From Nisaea sp. (GTDB lineage Bacteria; Pseudomonadota; Alphaproteobacteria; Thalassobaculales; Thalassobaculaceae): a stretch of 64,000 nt of DNA. The notes under the pieces are model-generated. The model did not search any database. It saw only the letters and a list, made by a program, of their open reading frames with translations, and was not told the origin of the DNA. Location of the stretch: positions 310,001-374,000 of the forward strand of contig NZ_JAXMNY010000002.1 in NCBI RefSeq assembly GCF_034670185.1, read 5' to 3'. Shown piece after piece: positions 8,470 through 16,625 of this stretch; position 1 is the first letter of the stretch; the number at the start of each line of letters is the position of its first letter. The position numbers and the translations under genes are program-made.

Positions 8470-8952
8470 ATGTCGCGACTTTTGCCTGTATTCGGGCTGG
8501 CTATTTTGCTTGCAATGGGTCACGCCCCCAACGCGCTGGCCGCCAGCGACGGTGATGAAGCGAACGCAAAAGTCGAGGCTGAGCGCCTGCAGAAGGACAA
8601 GGACCAGCGTAAAAAGGACAAAAAGTTCAATCGCGACATTACCTACCGGCACGCCATCGGGCCGGACGTGCTGCCGCTGGGTCCGTTCACCATTTCGCTC
8701 TATATCGACGGACGCCTGACGGAGCACCGCCTCAAGGTTGCCTTGCAGGCGGTAGACACGGCCAAGAAAAGTGAGCTCGAGGCCGCCAAGACACAGCTCT
8801 ACGGAATCGTCTATCCGCTCTGCCTGAAGCTGTTCGAGAAGGGCCGACCGTCCTCGTCCGACATTCTCGCGTTCAAGGCGCAGGTGCAGAAGAATGTATC
8901 GACCCGGTTCAAGGACAGCCTGAAGGGCGTCTATATTGAGTCGGTGCTCTAG
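8470..8952 (+). CDS. Small secreted protein downstream of sppA, weakly FliL-like
   Basis: The start is ATG 8470, with GAGGAG at 8457-8462; an earlier in-frame ATG at 8449 lies inside sppA. The 160-residue product has a Sec signal peptide (MSRLLPVFGLAILLAMGHAP, cleavage near ALAAS). A highly charged stretch follows (about residues 25-55), then a folded domain beginning VLPLGPFTISLYIDGR. The pattern of a Pro-Phe strand, a long helix and a final VYIESVL strand resembles the periplasmic part of FliL. The similarity is weak and no flagellar genes are nearby. It probably belongs to one operon with sppA. Function is not recognised. Confidence 0.7.
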   Translation: MSRLLPVFGLAILLAMGHAPNALAASDGDEANAKVEAERLQKDKDQRKKDKKFNRDITYRHAIGPDVLPLGPFTISLYIDGRLTEHRLKVALQAVDTAKKSELEAAKTQLYGIVYPLCLKLFEKGRPSSSDILAFKAQVQKNVSTRFKDSLKGVYIESVL

Positions 8953-8967
8953 AAACCCTCAAAGGGA

Positions 8968-10593
8968 TCAGAGCGCTTTCGCCTGATCCCGCAGCACGAA
9001 TTTCTGAATCTTGCCGGTAGAAGTCTTCGGCAACTCGCCAAACACCACGGTTTTTGGCGCCTTGTAATGCGCCATATTCTCCCGGCAGAAGGCGATCAGA
9101 TCGGCTTCCGCGACCGTCGCCCCCTTTTTCAGGGTAACAAAGGCGCAGGGTGTCTCGCCCCATTTCTCGTCCGGTCGTGCCACCACCGCCGCATCCAGCA
9201 CTGCCGGATGACGATAGAGAACGCCCTCCACCTCGATGGTCGAGATATTCTCCCCGCCGGAGATAATGATGTCCTTCGAGCGATCCTTCAGCTCGACATA
9301 GCCATCCTCGTGCCAGACCCCGAGATCGCCGGTATGAAACCAGCCGCCGCGGAAGGCGTCATCGGTCGCTTTCGGATTCTTCAGGTAGCCCTTCATGACG
9401 ATATTGCCGCGCATGAAGACCTCGCCCATGGTCTCGCCATCCTGCGGCACCGGCTCCAGCGTCTCCGCTCCGGCCACCATCAGGCCTTCCTGCACCGGAT
9501 AACGCACGCCCTGTCGTGATTTCAGCCGGGCCTGCTCCTCGATCGGCAAGCCGTTCCACTCCTCGTGCCATTCACAGACCACCGCCGGGCCGTAGACCTC
9601 TGTCAGGCCGTAGACATGGGTGATCTTCACGCCCTTCGCTTCCATGCCCTCGATCACTGAGGCAGGCGGCGCGGAGGCGGCGGTCATCATCTGCACCTGA
9701 TGATCCCAGTCCCGGCTTTCTTCTTCCGGCGCGTTCAGCAGCATCGACATGATGATCGGCGCACCACAGAGATGGGTGACACCATGATCGGCAATGGCGT
9801 CGTTGATGTCCTTGGCGGCAGTCCGGCGCAGGCAGACATGAGTGCCTCCGAGCATGGTGATGGTCCAGGGGAAGCACCAGCCGTTGCAGTGGAACATCGG
9901 CAGTGTCCAGAGGTAGATCGGATGGTGCGCCATGCCCCAGACCAGCGCATTGCCCAGCGCGTTCAGATAGGCGCCGCGATGGTGATAGACCACACCCTTC
10001 GGATTGCCTGTCGTTCCCGATGTGTAATTGAGCGCGATGGAGTCCCATTCATCGTCCGGTGGCACAGCGGCAAAGTCCGGGTCGCCCGTGGCGAGGAACG
10101 CCTCATATTCCATCTCGCCAAGACGCTCGCCCGAGGTTGCCGCCGGATCCTCGATATCGATCACCAGGATGTCCCGCTTCACCTGTTTCAGCGCCTCCCG
10201 GATCACCGGCGCGAACTCTGTGTCAGTCAACAGCACGCTGGCTTCGCCATGGTCGAGGATAAAGGCGATGGTCGGCGCATCGAGCCGGACATTCATCGCG
10301 TTCAGCACGCCGCCGGTCATCGGCACCGCGAGGCTGGCTTCAAATGCGGCGGTGATATTCGGCGCCATGACAGCGACCGTCTTGCCCTTGCCAATCCCGC
10401 GTTTTGCCAATGCGGAGGCCAGACGATGGCAACGCTCCCGCGTTTCGGCCCAGGTGAACCGGCGGTCGCCGTCGATCACGGAAGTCCGTGTCGGGAAGAC
10501 AGCGGCGGTTCTGGCAAGAAACGAAATCGGCGTCATCGGCACGTAGTTCGCCGCGTTCCGGTCCAGATTTTCCTCGAACGGATTCCCGCTCAT
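8968..10593 (-). CDS. Acyl-CoA synthetase (AMP-forming), AlkK-like
   Basis: This ANL-superfamily enzyme activates a carboxylic acid, probably a medium- or long-chain fatty acid, to its CoA thioester. The start is ATG 10593, preceded by a strong GGGGGAA; the upstream in-frame extension lacks homology. The 541-residue protein carries the P-loop YTSGTTGNPKGVVY, the aromatic-rich segment LPMFHCNGWCFPW typical of the AlkK/DMSP-lyase-related subfamily, the hinge motif HTGDLGVWHEDGYVELKDRSKD, GGENIS, and the catalytic lysine segment PKTSTGKIQKF. It converges on the sppA operon and diverges from the PhyH operon. Confidence 0.9.
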   Translation of the reverse strand: MSGNPFEENLDRNAANYVPMTPISFLARTAAVFPTRTSVIDGDRRFTWAETRERCHRLASALAKRGIGKGKTVAVMAPNITAAFEASLAVPMTGGVLNAMNVRLDAPTIAFILDHGEASVLLTDTEFAPVIREALKQVKRDILVIDIEDPAATSGERLGEMEYEAFLATGDPDFAAVPPDDEWDSIALNYTSGTTGNPKGVVYHHRGAYLNALGNALVWGMAHHPIYLWTLPMFHCNGWCFPWTITMLGGTHVCLRRTAAKDINDAIADHGVTHLCGAPIIMSMLLNAPEEESRDWDHQVQMMTAASAPPASVIEGMEAKGVKITHVYGLTEVYGPAVVCEWHEEWNGLPIEEQARLKSRQGVRYPVQEGLMVAGAETLEPVPQDGETMGEVFMRGNIVMKGYLKNPKATDDAFRGGWFHTGDLGVWHEDGYVELKDRSKDIIISGGENISTIEVEGVLYRHPAVLDAAVVARPDEKWGETPCAFVTLKKGATVAEADLIAFCRENMAHYKAPKTVVFGELPKTSTGKIQKFVLRDQAKAL

Positions 10594-10750
10594 TCCGCTG
10601 TTCCCCCTGATTTTTGGCCGACCCGGCATTTCGCTTTGCCGAAGGCTAACGTCCGATGGACCGGGCTGCAATGCACTCGGCGTATTAGGGCGTTGCAGAG
10701 CCGGTCGCGGCAGGGTTAGCCTTCAGCTTCCTGCCTTCCGGAGCGACCCC

Positions 10751-11548
10751 ATGCTGCATCCACTTCTCACCCAGAATCTGGTCGACGCCTATTGGCGTGA
10801 CGGCGCAGTTTTGATCAAGGGCCTGTTCAAGGACCATGTCGATCAGATCACCGCCGGGATCGAGCGCAATCTGGCCGAACCGGGTCCGTTCGCCGGGGAC
10901 AATCTGAAACCCGGCGAGGGCGGACGCTTCTTCGAAGATTACTGCAACTGGGAGCGCATCCCGGAATTCGCCGACGTGGTCAGGAACTCGCCCGCCGCCG
11001 AAGTTGCAGCAGGTCTGATGGGCTCGAAGCGCACGCAGATGTTCCACGAGCATGTGCTGGTGAAGGAGCCCGGCACGTCAAAGCCGACGCCCTGGCATCA
11101 GGACAGCCCGTATTATTTCGTCGACGGCATGCAGAATGTCAGCTTCTGGGCGCCGGTCGATCCGGTGACCGATGCCTCGCTGCGCTGCGTTGCCGGCTCA
11201 CACCGCTGGGAAAAAGAAGTGCTGCCGACGCGCTGGCTCTCCGACACCAACTTCTATCCCGGCGATGACGATTATATGCCTATCCCCGATCCCGACGCCG
11301 AAGGCATGCCCATCCTCGAATGGCCGCTTGAGCCGGGCGATGCCGTCGCCTTCCACTTCCGTAACCTGCACGGCACCCGCGGCAACGAGACCGGCAACCG
11401 GCGGCGGGCGTTCTCGCTGCGCCTTGTCGGTGACGATGCCCGCTATGTGGAGCGCCCCGGCCCGACCTCCCCGCCCTATCCCGGCCATGACATGAAGCCG
11501 GGACAGGTACTCAGGGAAGACTGGTTTCCGTTTCTTTACTCCGCCTGA
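10751..11548 (+). CDS. Phytanoyl-CoA dioxygenase (PhyH) family protein
   Basis: The 265-residue protein belongs to the Fe(II)/2-oxoglutarate-dependent PhyH family. The iron ligands are visible as HQD in TPWHQDSPYYFVDG and a distal His in AFHFRNLHGTRGN, with the following RRRAFSLRLVGDD carrying the 2-oxoglutarate-binding Arg. These enzymes hydroxylate small substrates such as ectoine or acyl-CoAs; the substrate here is unknown. It starts a three-gene unit with a cupin (18 bp gap) and an M20 hydrolase (18 bp gap), suggesting a small catabolic or modification pathway. Confidence 0.85.
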   Translation: MLHPLLTQNLVDAYWRDGAVLIKGLFKDHVDQITAGIERNLAEPGPFAGDNLKPGEGGRFFEDYCNWERIPEFADVVRNSPAAEVAAGLMGSKRTQMFHEHVLVKEPGTSKPTPWHQDSPYYFVDGMQNVSFWAPVDPVTDASLRCVAGSHRWEKEVLPTRWLSDTNFYPGDDDYMPIPDPDAEGMPILEWPLEPGDAVAFHFRNLHGTRGNETGNRRRAFSLRLVGDDARYVERPGPTSPPYPGHDMKPGQVLREDWFPFLYSA

Positions 11549-11565
11549 TCCGGAAGGAAATCGCC

Positions 11566-11856
11566 ATGTCCGAGGCCCGCCCTCAAGCCGTTCCCACGAC
11601 CCTGCTGGACGACGACGTCGTCCGCATCACCCGATGGGATTTCCAGCCCGGCGCCGAAACAGGCCATCATGTCCACGGCATGGGCTATGTCGTCGTGCCG
11701 ATGACCGACTGCCAGTTCCTGCTGGAAGAACCCACCGGCCCGCGCCGCGTCGACATGGCCGCCGGTGCAGCCTACAGGCGCGATGCCGGGGTTGAGCATA
11801 ACGTGGTCAATGGCGGCGACGCGCCGATGGCCTTCATCGAGATCGAATACAAGTAA
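11566..11856 (+). CDS. Small cupin-domain protein
   Basis: At 96 residues this is a single-domain cupin. Metal-binding motif 1 is GAETGHHVHGMGYVVVPMTD and motif 2 is YRRDAGVEHNVVNGGDAP, giving two His plus Glu/His ligands. Close relatives are annotated as cupin domain-containing proteins of unknown reaction. It lies between the PhyH dioxygenase and the M20 hydrolase and is likely co-transcribed with both (GGAAGGAAATCGCC precedes its ATG). Confidence 0.8.
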   Translation: MSEARPQAVPTTLLDDDVVRITRWDFQPGAETGHHVHGMGYVVVPMTDCQFLLEEPTGPRRVDMAAGAAYRRDAGVEHNVVNGGDAPMAFIEIEYK

Positions 11857-11874
11857 ACGGACAGACCGGACACC

Positions 11875-13047
11875 ATGCGGAACTTCGACCATTTCCTGAC
11901 GCCGGAAGAAGAAGAAACTCTCGTCGCCTTCCGGCACGACCTGCACCGCCACCCGGAGCTGTCCGGCGAGGAGGAATGGACCGCACGGCAGGTCACGGAG
12001 TTCGTCGGCGCGCGATCGCCGGACAAGGTGCTGACAGGCCTCGGCGGGCATGGGGTCGCGGCGATCTATGAAGGCGCGGAGCCGGGGCCGACATTGCTTG
12101 TGCGCTCCGAACTCGATGCCCTGCCGATCCAGGAACTCTCCGGCCTCGACTACAGCTCTGAAATTGACGGCAAGGCACATCTCTGCGGCCATGACGGCCA
12201 CACGACCACGCTGGCCGCGCTGGCCTACGGGCTGGAACGGGAACGTCCGGCGCGGGGCCGTGTCGTGCTGATGTTCCAGCCGGCGGAGGAAATCGGCGCG
12301 GGCTCAGCCGCCGTCATCGCCGATCCGCGCTATGACGAGATCCGGCCGGACATGTCGATCTCCCTGCACAACATGCCGGGCATTCCCATTGGCCACGCAA
12401 CGCTGGCACCGGGGATCGTCACCTGCGCCTCGCGCGGCATGGAAGTCCGGCTGACCGGCAAGACAGCTCATGCCTCCCAGCCGGAAACCGGCACCTCGCC
12501 GATGGCTGCGCTCTCTACCCTGATGCCGGCCCTGTCCGCGCTCGGCGGTGGAGACATCAAGGGCGCGCATTTCTCCATGGTCACGGTCACCCACGCGTCC
12601 ATGGGCGAGCCCGCCTATGGCGTCGCCCCCGGTGCGGCCCGGCTGATGGCGACACTCCGCACCAAGTCGGACGGGGAAATGGCGGCCCTGGTGGCCGAGG
12701 CGGAAGCGACGGTCGACCAAGCCGCGAAAGCCGCCGGACTGGGTTTCGAGATTTCCTATGATGACGTGTTCGACCACACGGAAAACCATCCCGAAGCCGT
12801 GCAGTTACTCGAAGAAGCACTGGACGCGCGCGGCGTCACCCATGATCCGGGCGACCTGCCATTCCGCGGCTCGGAGGATTTCGGCCGCTTCGGGCAGGGC
12901 TCGAAAGGCGCGATGTTCTTCCTCGGCGCCGGTGAGAACCGCCCGCATGTCCACAATCCGGACTATGTCTTTCCGGACGAGTTGATCTCCATCGGATCAG
13001 GCGTCTTCATGCGGGCGATCCGGAACTATCTGGGAACTGCACGTTAG
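11875..13047 (+). CDS. M20 family amidohydrolase (hippurate hydrolase-like)
   Basis: This 390-residue M20D metallohydrolase should cleave an N-acyl amino acid or similar amide in the cytosol. It shows the family motifs FRHDLHRHPELSGEE, ALPIQE, the metal-binding LCGHDGHTTTLAALA, the catalytic/metal Glu pair in QPAEEIGAGS, and the C-terminal metal site FRGSEDFGRF. It is last in the PhyH-cupin-M20 unit and its stop codon overlaps the 3' end of the convergent PEP-mutase-family gene by four bases. Confidence 0.88.
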   Translation: MRNFDHFLTPEEEETLVAFRHDLHRHPELSGEEEWTARQVTEFVGARSPDKVLTGLGGHGVAAIYEGAEPGPTLLVRSELDALPIQELSGLDYSSEIDGKAHLCGHDGHTTTLAALAYGLERERPARGRVVLMFQPAEEIGAGSAAVIADPRYDEIRPDMSISLHNMPGIPIGHATLAPGIVTCASRGMEVRLTGKTAHASQPETGTSPMAALSTLMPALSALGGGDIKGAHFSMVTVTHASMGEPAYGVAPGAARLMATLRTKSDGEMAALVAEAEATVDQAAKAAGLGFEISYDDVFDHTENHPEAVQLLEEALDARGVTHDPGDLPFRGSEDFGRFGQGSKGAMFFLGAGENRPHVHNPDYVFPDELISIGSGVFMRAIRNYLGTAR

Positions 13048-13808
13048 GCGTAGACCGCCGACGCCTGCTCCGTCACCCAGGCCATCATGTCCCGCCACGG
13101 ACCCGGCCCGTAGCTGATCCTGGAAACGCCCAGTGCCGACAGCTCTTCCGGCTCGGGCACGCCCGGCATGATCAGGATGTTCAAGGGCAGGGAGACTCCC
13201 TCGGCCGCGCGGCGGATCAGCTCCGGCGTCTTCAGGCCTGGCATGAAAATCCCACTGGCGCCCGCATCGGCGTAGGCTTTGGCGCGGGCGAGCGCCTCGT
13301 CCATCAAGCGCGGGTGATTGGCAGCATCCCGGTCTTTCAGGAAGATATCCGTGCGGGCATTGATGAAGAACGGCAGGCCCGCGTCCTCGGCGGTGGCTCG
13401 TGCGGCGCTGATTCGCTCCGCCTGTTTCGCCACCGGATAGAGCCCCTCCCCGCCGACCTTCTGGTCCTCGAAATTCACCCCGACGGCACCGGCGGCGATC
13501 ATCCGCGCGATGTTCCGGCCCACTCCGCTCGGGCCCGCAGCATAGGCGCCTTCGAAATCGACGCTGAGCGGTAATGCGCTGGTCGTCGTGATCCGCTTCA
13601 CGATCATCTCCAGCATGTCGAGCGGCAGCGCTTCGCCATCACCGTAGCCTTGCGCACCCGCAACCGACCAGCTTCCCGTCGCCAGCGCTTTCGCCCCGGC
13701 ATCGGCAACCGCCTTGGCGCTGCCCGCATCCCAGATATTGAAGAGAATGACCGGATCGCCCTTACGATGCAGATCCGCGAATGCCTGTGCCTTGTCCGCT
13801 TGCGACAT
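13044..13808 (-). CDS. Isocitrate lyase/PEP mutase family protein
   Basis: The 254-residue protein (start ATG 13808, GGGGGAG 9 bases upstream) has the barrel motifs of the PEP mutase/2-methylisocitrate lyase superfamily. These include VILFNIWDAGSAKAVADAGAKALATGSWS, SVDFEGAYA, VNFEDQKVGGEGLY and FFINARTDIFL. The lyase signature KKCGH is absent, so it is not an isocitrate lyase. Possible activities are oxaloacetate or phosphonopyruvate chemistry; none can be assigned. Its first 47 bases overlap the 3' end of ada, implying translational coupling. Confidence 0.85.
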   Translation of the reverse strand: MSQADKAQAFADLHRKGDPVILFNIWDAGSAKAVADAGAKALATGSWSVAGAQGYGDGEALPLDMLEMIVKRITTTSALPLSVDFEGAYAAGPSGVGRNIARMIAAGAVGVNFEDQKVGGEGLYPVAKQAERISAARATAEDAGLPFFINARTDIFLKDRDAANHPRLMDEALARAKAYADAGASGIFMPGLKTPELIRRAAEGVSLPLNILIMPGVPEPEELSALGVSRISYGPGPWRDMMAWVTEQASAVYA

Positions 13809-14877
13809 GTGTTTGTTCTCCCCCTTGGCTTGCATAGGCCTGTTCAAGTTCGATCAGTTTCTGTTTCCGCCAGATCCCGCCGCCATAGCCGGTGAGCGAG
13901 CCGTCGGCCCCGATCACACGGTGGCAGGGAATGGCGATGGCGATCTGGTTGGCACCGTTGGCGCGCGCGACCGCCCGGGTCGCGGACGGGCGGCCGATGG
14001 CCTTTGCCAGATCGCTGTAGCTCCGCGTCGCGCCCGCCGGGATGCGTCGAAGTTCCAGCCAGACTTCCCGCGTGAAGGGGCTGCCGTGATAGGTCATCGG
14101 CGTTTCAAACCGGGCGCCCTCTCCCGAGAAATAGGCCTTCAGCTCGGCCTCGATCTGCTCCGTCGGAGCAAAGCGGCCGATACCGATGCCACCGCGCGTC
14201 GCATCGCGCAGCCGCTTCAACTCGCGCGGCAAAGCCTTGCGGTCGACAAATTCCAGAAGATGCAGGCTGGACCGGTCACTGACCGCGACCAGCGCACCGA
14301 TCGGGCTGTCGATCCAGTCCGCCTTCAGGAATTCCTCGCCAGTGAAACTTGCGGGCGACTGGCCGAGTAGCCGGGCAAAAGCGGATCGAAACCCGCTTGG
14401 TGAGTCGAACCCGGCCTCAAGCTGCGCATCGATTACCCGCCCGCCATCGGAGAGGGTGACGAAGCCGTCCCGCAAGCGGCTGAGCCGGGCCATTTCAAGG
14501 AAGGTCACGCCGAACTGGCGCTTGAAACTGCGCCGCACGGTTGAGGGGTCGAGACCGCGCGCGATCACGTCCGCCTCGGTCCAGCGACGCGCCGGGTCGG
14601 CCTCGAAGGCGGCGATGAGAGTTTTCACAGCCGGGTCGGCCTCGGTCGCCGTCGCCACCGGCTTGCAGCGCTTGCAGGGCCGGAAGCCGGACTCGATGCA
14701 TTCACCGACCGTGGAGAAGAAACGGCAGTTTTCCGGCTTCGGATTCCGCGCCGGGCAGTTCAGCCGACAGAAGATCCCGGTCGAGGTAACGCCGACATAG
14801 ACCCTACCGTCATAGGCCGGGTCCCGCCGGACAAGAGCGTCATAGAGAAGGTCATGATTTTCAATGTCGTACAGCAT
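13762..14877 (-). CDS. ada: Bifunctional Ada: methylphosphotriester/O6-methylguanine DNA methyltransferase and regulator
   Basis: Ada repairs methylated DNA and activates the adaptive response. The 371-residue protein has the N-terminal zinc domain with Cys37, Cys41, Cys68 and Cys71 (GIFCRLNCPAR and FRPCKRCKP), where the methyl-accepting Cys lies. An AraC-type helix-turn-helix region follows (about 85-180). The C-terminal methyltransferase carries the PCHRVIG active site, with AVARANGANQIAIAIPCHRV immediately around it. All elements are present, so both activities are expected. It is leftward and overlaps the next gene by 47 bases. Confidence 0.95.
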   Translation of the reverse strand: MLYDIENHDLLYDALVRRDPAYDGRVYVGVTSTGIFCRLNCPARNPKPENCRFFSTVGECIESGFRPCKRCKPVATATEADPAVKTLIAAFEADPARRWTEADVIARGLDPSTVRRSFKRQFGVTFLEMARLSRLRDGFVTLSDGGRVIDAQLEAGFDSPSGFRSAFARLLGQSPASFTGEEFLKADWIDSPIGALVAVSDRSSLHLLEFVDRKALPRELKRLRDATRGGIGIGRFAPTEQIEAELKAYFSGEGARFETPMTYHGSPFTREVWLELRRIPAGATRSYSDLAKAIGRPSATRAVARANGANQIAIAIPCHRVIGADGSLTGYGGGIWRKQKLIELEQAYASQGGEQTHVASGQGTGIRGSAS

Positions 14878-14964
14878 GCCCCTCCTCTATCAAACCGCGC
14901 CCGGAGCGTCCGCCGCATTTCGGGCGGGGATATTTCTTTTCCGCTGTCCCGGCTTCTCTACGGT

Positions 14965-15071
14965 CGTCATCCCGGCCGGAGAGCCGGGACCTAGATGATC
15001 GAAAGGCACCGCCCTCCGCCCCTGGGTCCCCGCGTGCGCGGGAATGACGGTGAGGGAAGCGCCGGGATGAC
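14965..15071. repeat. Dispersed palindromic (REP-like) intergenic repeat
   Basis: The gap between ada and phzF holds two hairpins: GTCATCCCGGC...GCCGGGAC (14965-14990) and GGGTCCCCGCGTGCGCGGGAATGAC (15024-15048). The left outer arm GTCATCCCGGC is also complementary to GCCGGGATGAC at 15061-15071. The sequence style (GGAATGAC ... GTCATCCC with CCCGCG cores) is that of short dispersed repeats common in proteobacterial intergenic regions. Only one copy is present in this window. Confidence 0.6.
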
Positions 15072-15086
15072 GCCCGCTAACGTCCC

Positions 15087-15893
15087 TCAGATCTCGATAT
15101 GCCCCGAGAGATACCGTGCGGCCTTGCCGGCCATCTCCACCCGGTCGCCCAGAAGGGAGCATTTCAGCTCGCCGCCACGGGCCGATATCTGCCGGCCGAC
15201 CAGCTTCTTCTTGCCGAGCCTGTCTGCCCAGTAGGGGATCAGCAGGCAATGGTTCGAGCCGGTCACCGGATCCTCATCAATGCCGTGGTTCGGCGCGAAA
15301 TAGCGGGAGACGAAATCGACCTGCCAGCCCGGCGCCGTCGCCATGATGGAGACGGTCGGCAGCTTTCTCAGCGCACCGAAATCCGGGCTGAGCGCGCGGA
15401 TCTGGTCCTCGTTCTCGAACACCGCCATCAGCCGGTCCCGCTCAGGCTCCTGCGGCGCGTCAAACAGCGCGACGGGTTCCGTACCAAGGGCTTCGAAAAG
15501 TCCCGCCGGGGCATCCCGCTTCGCAGGCGGGTAGCTCGGGAAATTCATGACGTAATAGTCGCCGTCCCGCCGCACGCGCAGGATGCCGCTGCGGGTCCGG
15601 AAGCTGATCTCCGGGCGATCCGGCATCAGGTCGTCGAAGATCAGCGCCGCACTCGCCAATGTCGCATGGCCGCACAGGTCGACTTCCACCGCCGGTGTGA
15701 ACCAGCGCAGGTGAAAGTCGGCCTCGCCGGTATCGTCGGGCACGAAGAACGCGGTTTCCGCCAGATTGTTCTCGGCGGCGATCGACTGCATGGTCGGATC
15801 TGTCAGCCAGCTATAAAGCGGACAGATAGCCGCCGGATTGCCCCCGAACACATTCTCGGTAAAGGCATCGATCTGGTAAATTGGAACCCGCAT
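15087..15893 (-). CDS. PhzF family isomerase/epimerase
   Basis: The 268-residue protein starts MRVPIYQIDAFTENVFGGNP, followed by LAETAFFV with the catalytic Glu, then FTPAVEVDLCGHATLASA and the C-terminal DPVTGSNHCLLIPYW. These are the signatures of the PhzF/diaminopimelate-epimerase-like fold. Family members isomerise small metabolites; there is no phenazine cluster here, so the substrate is unknown. It follows alaX in the same direction with a 27-bp gap and may share its transcript. Confidence 0.9.
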   Translation of the reverse strand: MRVPIYQIDAFTENVFGGNPAAICPLYSWLTDPTMQSIAAENNLAETAFFVPDDTGEADFHLRWFTPAVEVDLCGHATLASAALIFDDLMPDRPEISFRTRSGILRVRRDGDYYVMNFPSYPPAKRDAPAGLFEALGTEPVALFDAPQEPERDRLMAVFENEDQIRALSPDFGALRKLPTVSIMATAPGWQVDFVSRYFAPNHGIDEDPVTGSNHCLLIPYWADRLGKKKLVGRQISARGGELKCSLLGDRVEMAGKAARYLSGHIEI

Positions 15894-15920
15894 TTCCTTG
15901 TTTCCTTCTGGTACGGATGA

Positions 15921-16625
15921 CTACTCAACCAGCGTCAGATTGATCCGCCGGTTCTGCTTGCCCTTGTTCTCGATCTTGCCGATCTGGATGCTTCCGATCT
16001 CCTCCGTGGAGCGGACATGGGTGCCGCCGCAGGGCTGGAAATCGACGTCGTCGCCAATCCGGATCATGCGCACCTTGCCGCTGCCCATCGGCGGTTTGAC
16101 GGACATGGTGCGGACCAGATCGGGATTGGCTGCCAGCTCATCGTCTGTGATCCAGGAAATGGAGATCCCGTGGTTGCCTGCGATGACCTGGTTCAGTTGC
16201 TCGGTCAGGGCCTCTTTTTCTGGACGCTCACCCGGAATGTCGAAATCGAGCCGGCCCTTGCCCGCGCCGATCTGCCCGCCGGTCACACCGCCATCGACCA
16301 CGGAGCAGAGCAGATGCAGCGCCGTATGGATGCGCATATGCTTGTAGCGGCGGTCCCAGTCGAGCGTGACTTCAACCTCATCGCCGACCGCCGGTGCGGC
16401 CGCGCCCTCTTCCAGCTTGTGCAGGATGCCGCCTTCGCCCTTCACCGCCTCGATGATGGCGAGAGTTCCGCCGGGGCCTGTCAGCGTGCCGCTGTCGCCG
16501 GGCTGGCCGCCGCCGGTCGGATAGAAAACGGTGCGGTCCAGCACCACCCCGTCCGGGCCGGATGCCAGCACTTTCGCGGTGCAGGATTTCAGGTAGGAAT
16601 CTTCCCGGAACAGCTCTTCGGTCAC
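15921..16625 (-). CDS. Stand-alone alanyl-tRNA editing hydrolase (AlaX)
   Basis: AlaX proteins hydrolyse Ser- or Gly-mischarged tRNA(Ala) in trans. The 234-residue protein corresponds to the AlaRS editing domain. The zinc ligands are present in HTALHLL (HxxxH) and FQPCGGTHVRST (CxxxH), and the N-terminal TVFYPTGGGQPGDSG is the glycine-rich editing motif. Its GTG start overlaps the stop codon of the threonine-dehydratase-family gene by four bases (GTGA), so the two are translationally coupled. Confidence 0.92.
   Translation of the reverse strand: MTEELFREDSYLKSCTAKVLASGPDGVVLDRTVFYPTGGGQPGDSGTLTGPGGTLAIIEAVKGEGGILHKLEEGAAAPAVGDEVEVTLDWDRRYKHMRIHTALHLLCSVVDGGVTGGQIGAGKGRLDFDIPGERPEKEALTEQLNQVIAGNHGISISWITDDELAANPDLVRTMSVKPPMGSGKVRMIRIGDDVDFQPCGGTHVRSTEEIGSIQIGKIENKGKQNRRINLTLVE

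Noticed and set aside
9700..10719. Plus-strand open frame opposite the acyl-CoA synthetase
   Set aside because: It is a shadow of the AMP-binding enzyme on the other strand.
14878..15086. CRISPR array or small RNA in the ada-phzF gap
   Set aside because: The repeats are inverted, not regularly spaced direct repeats with spacers; they fit a REP-like intergenic element.
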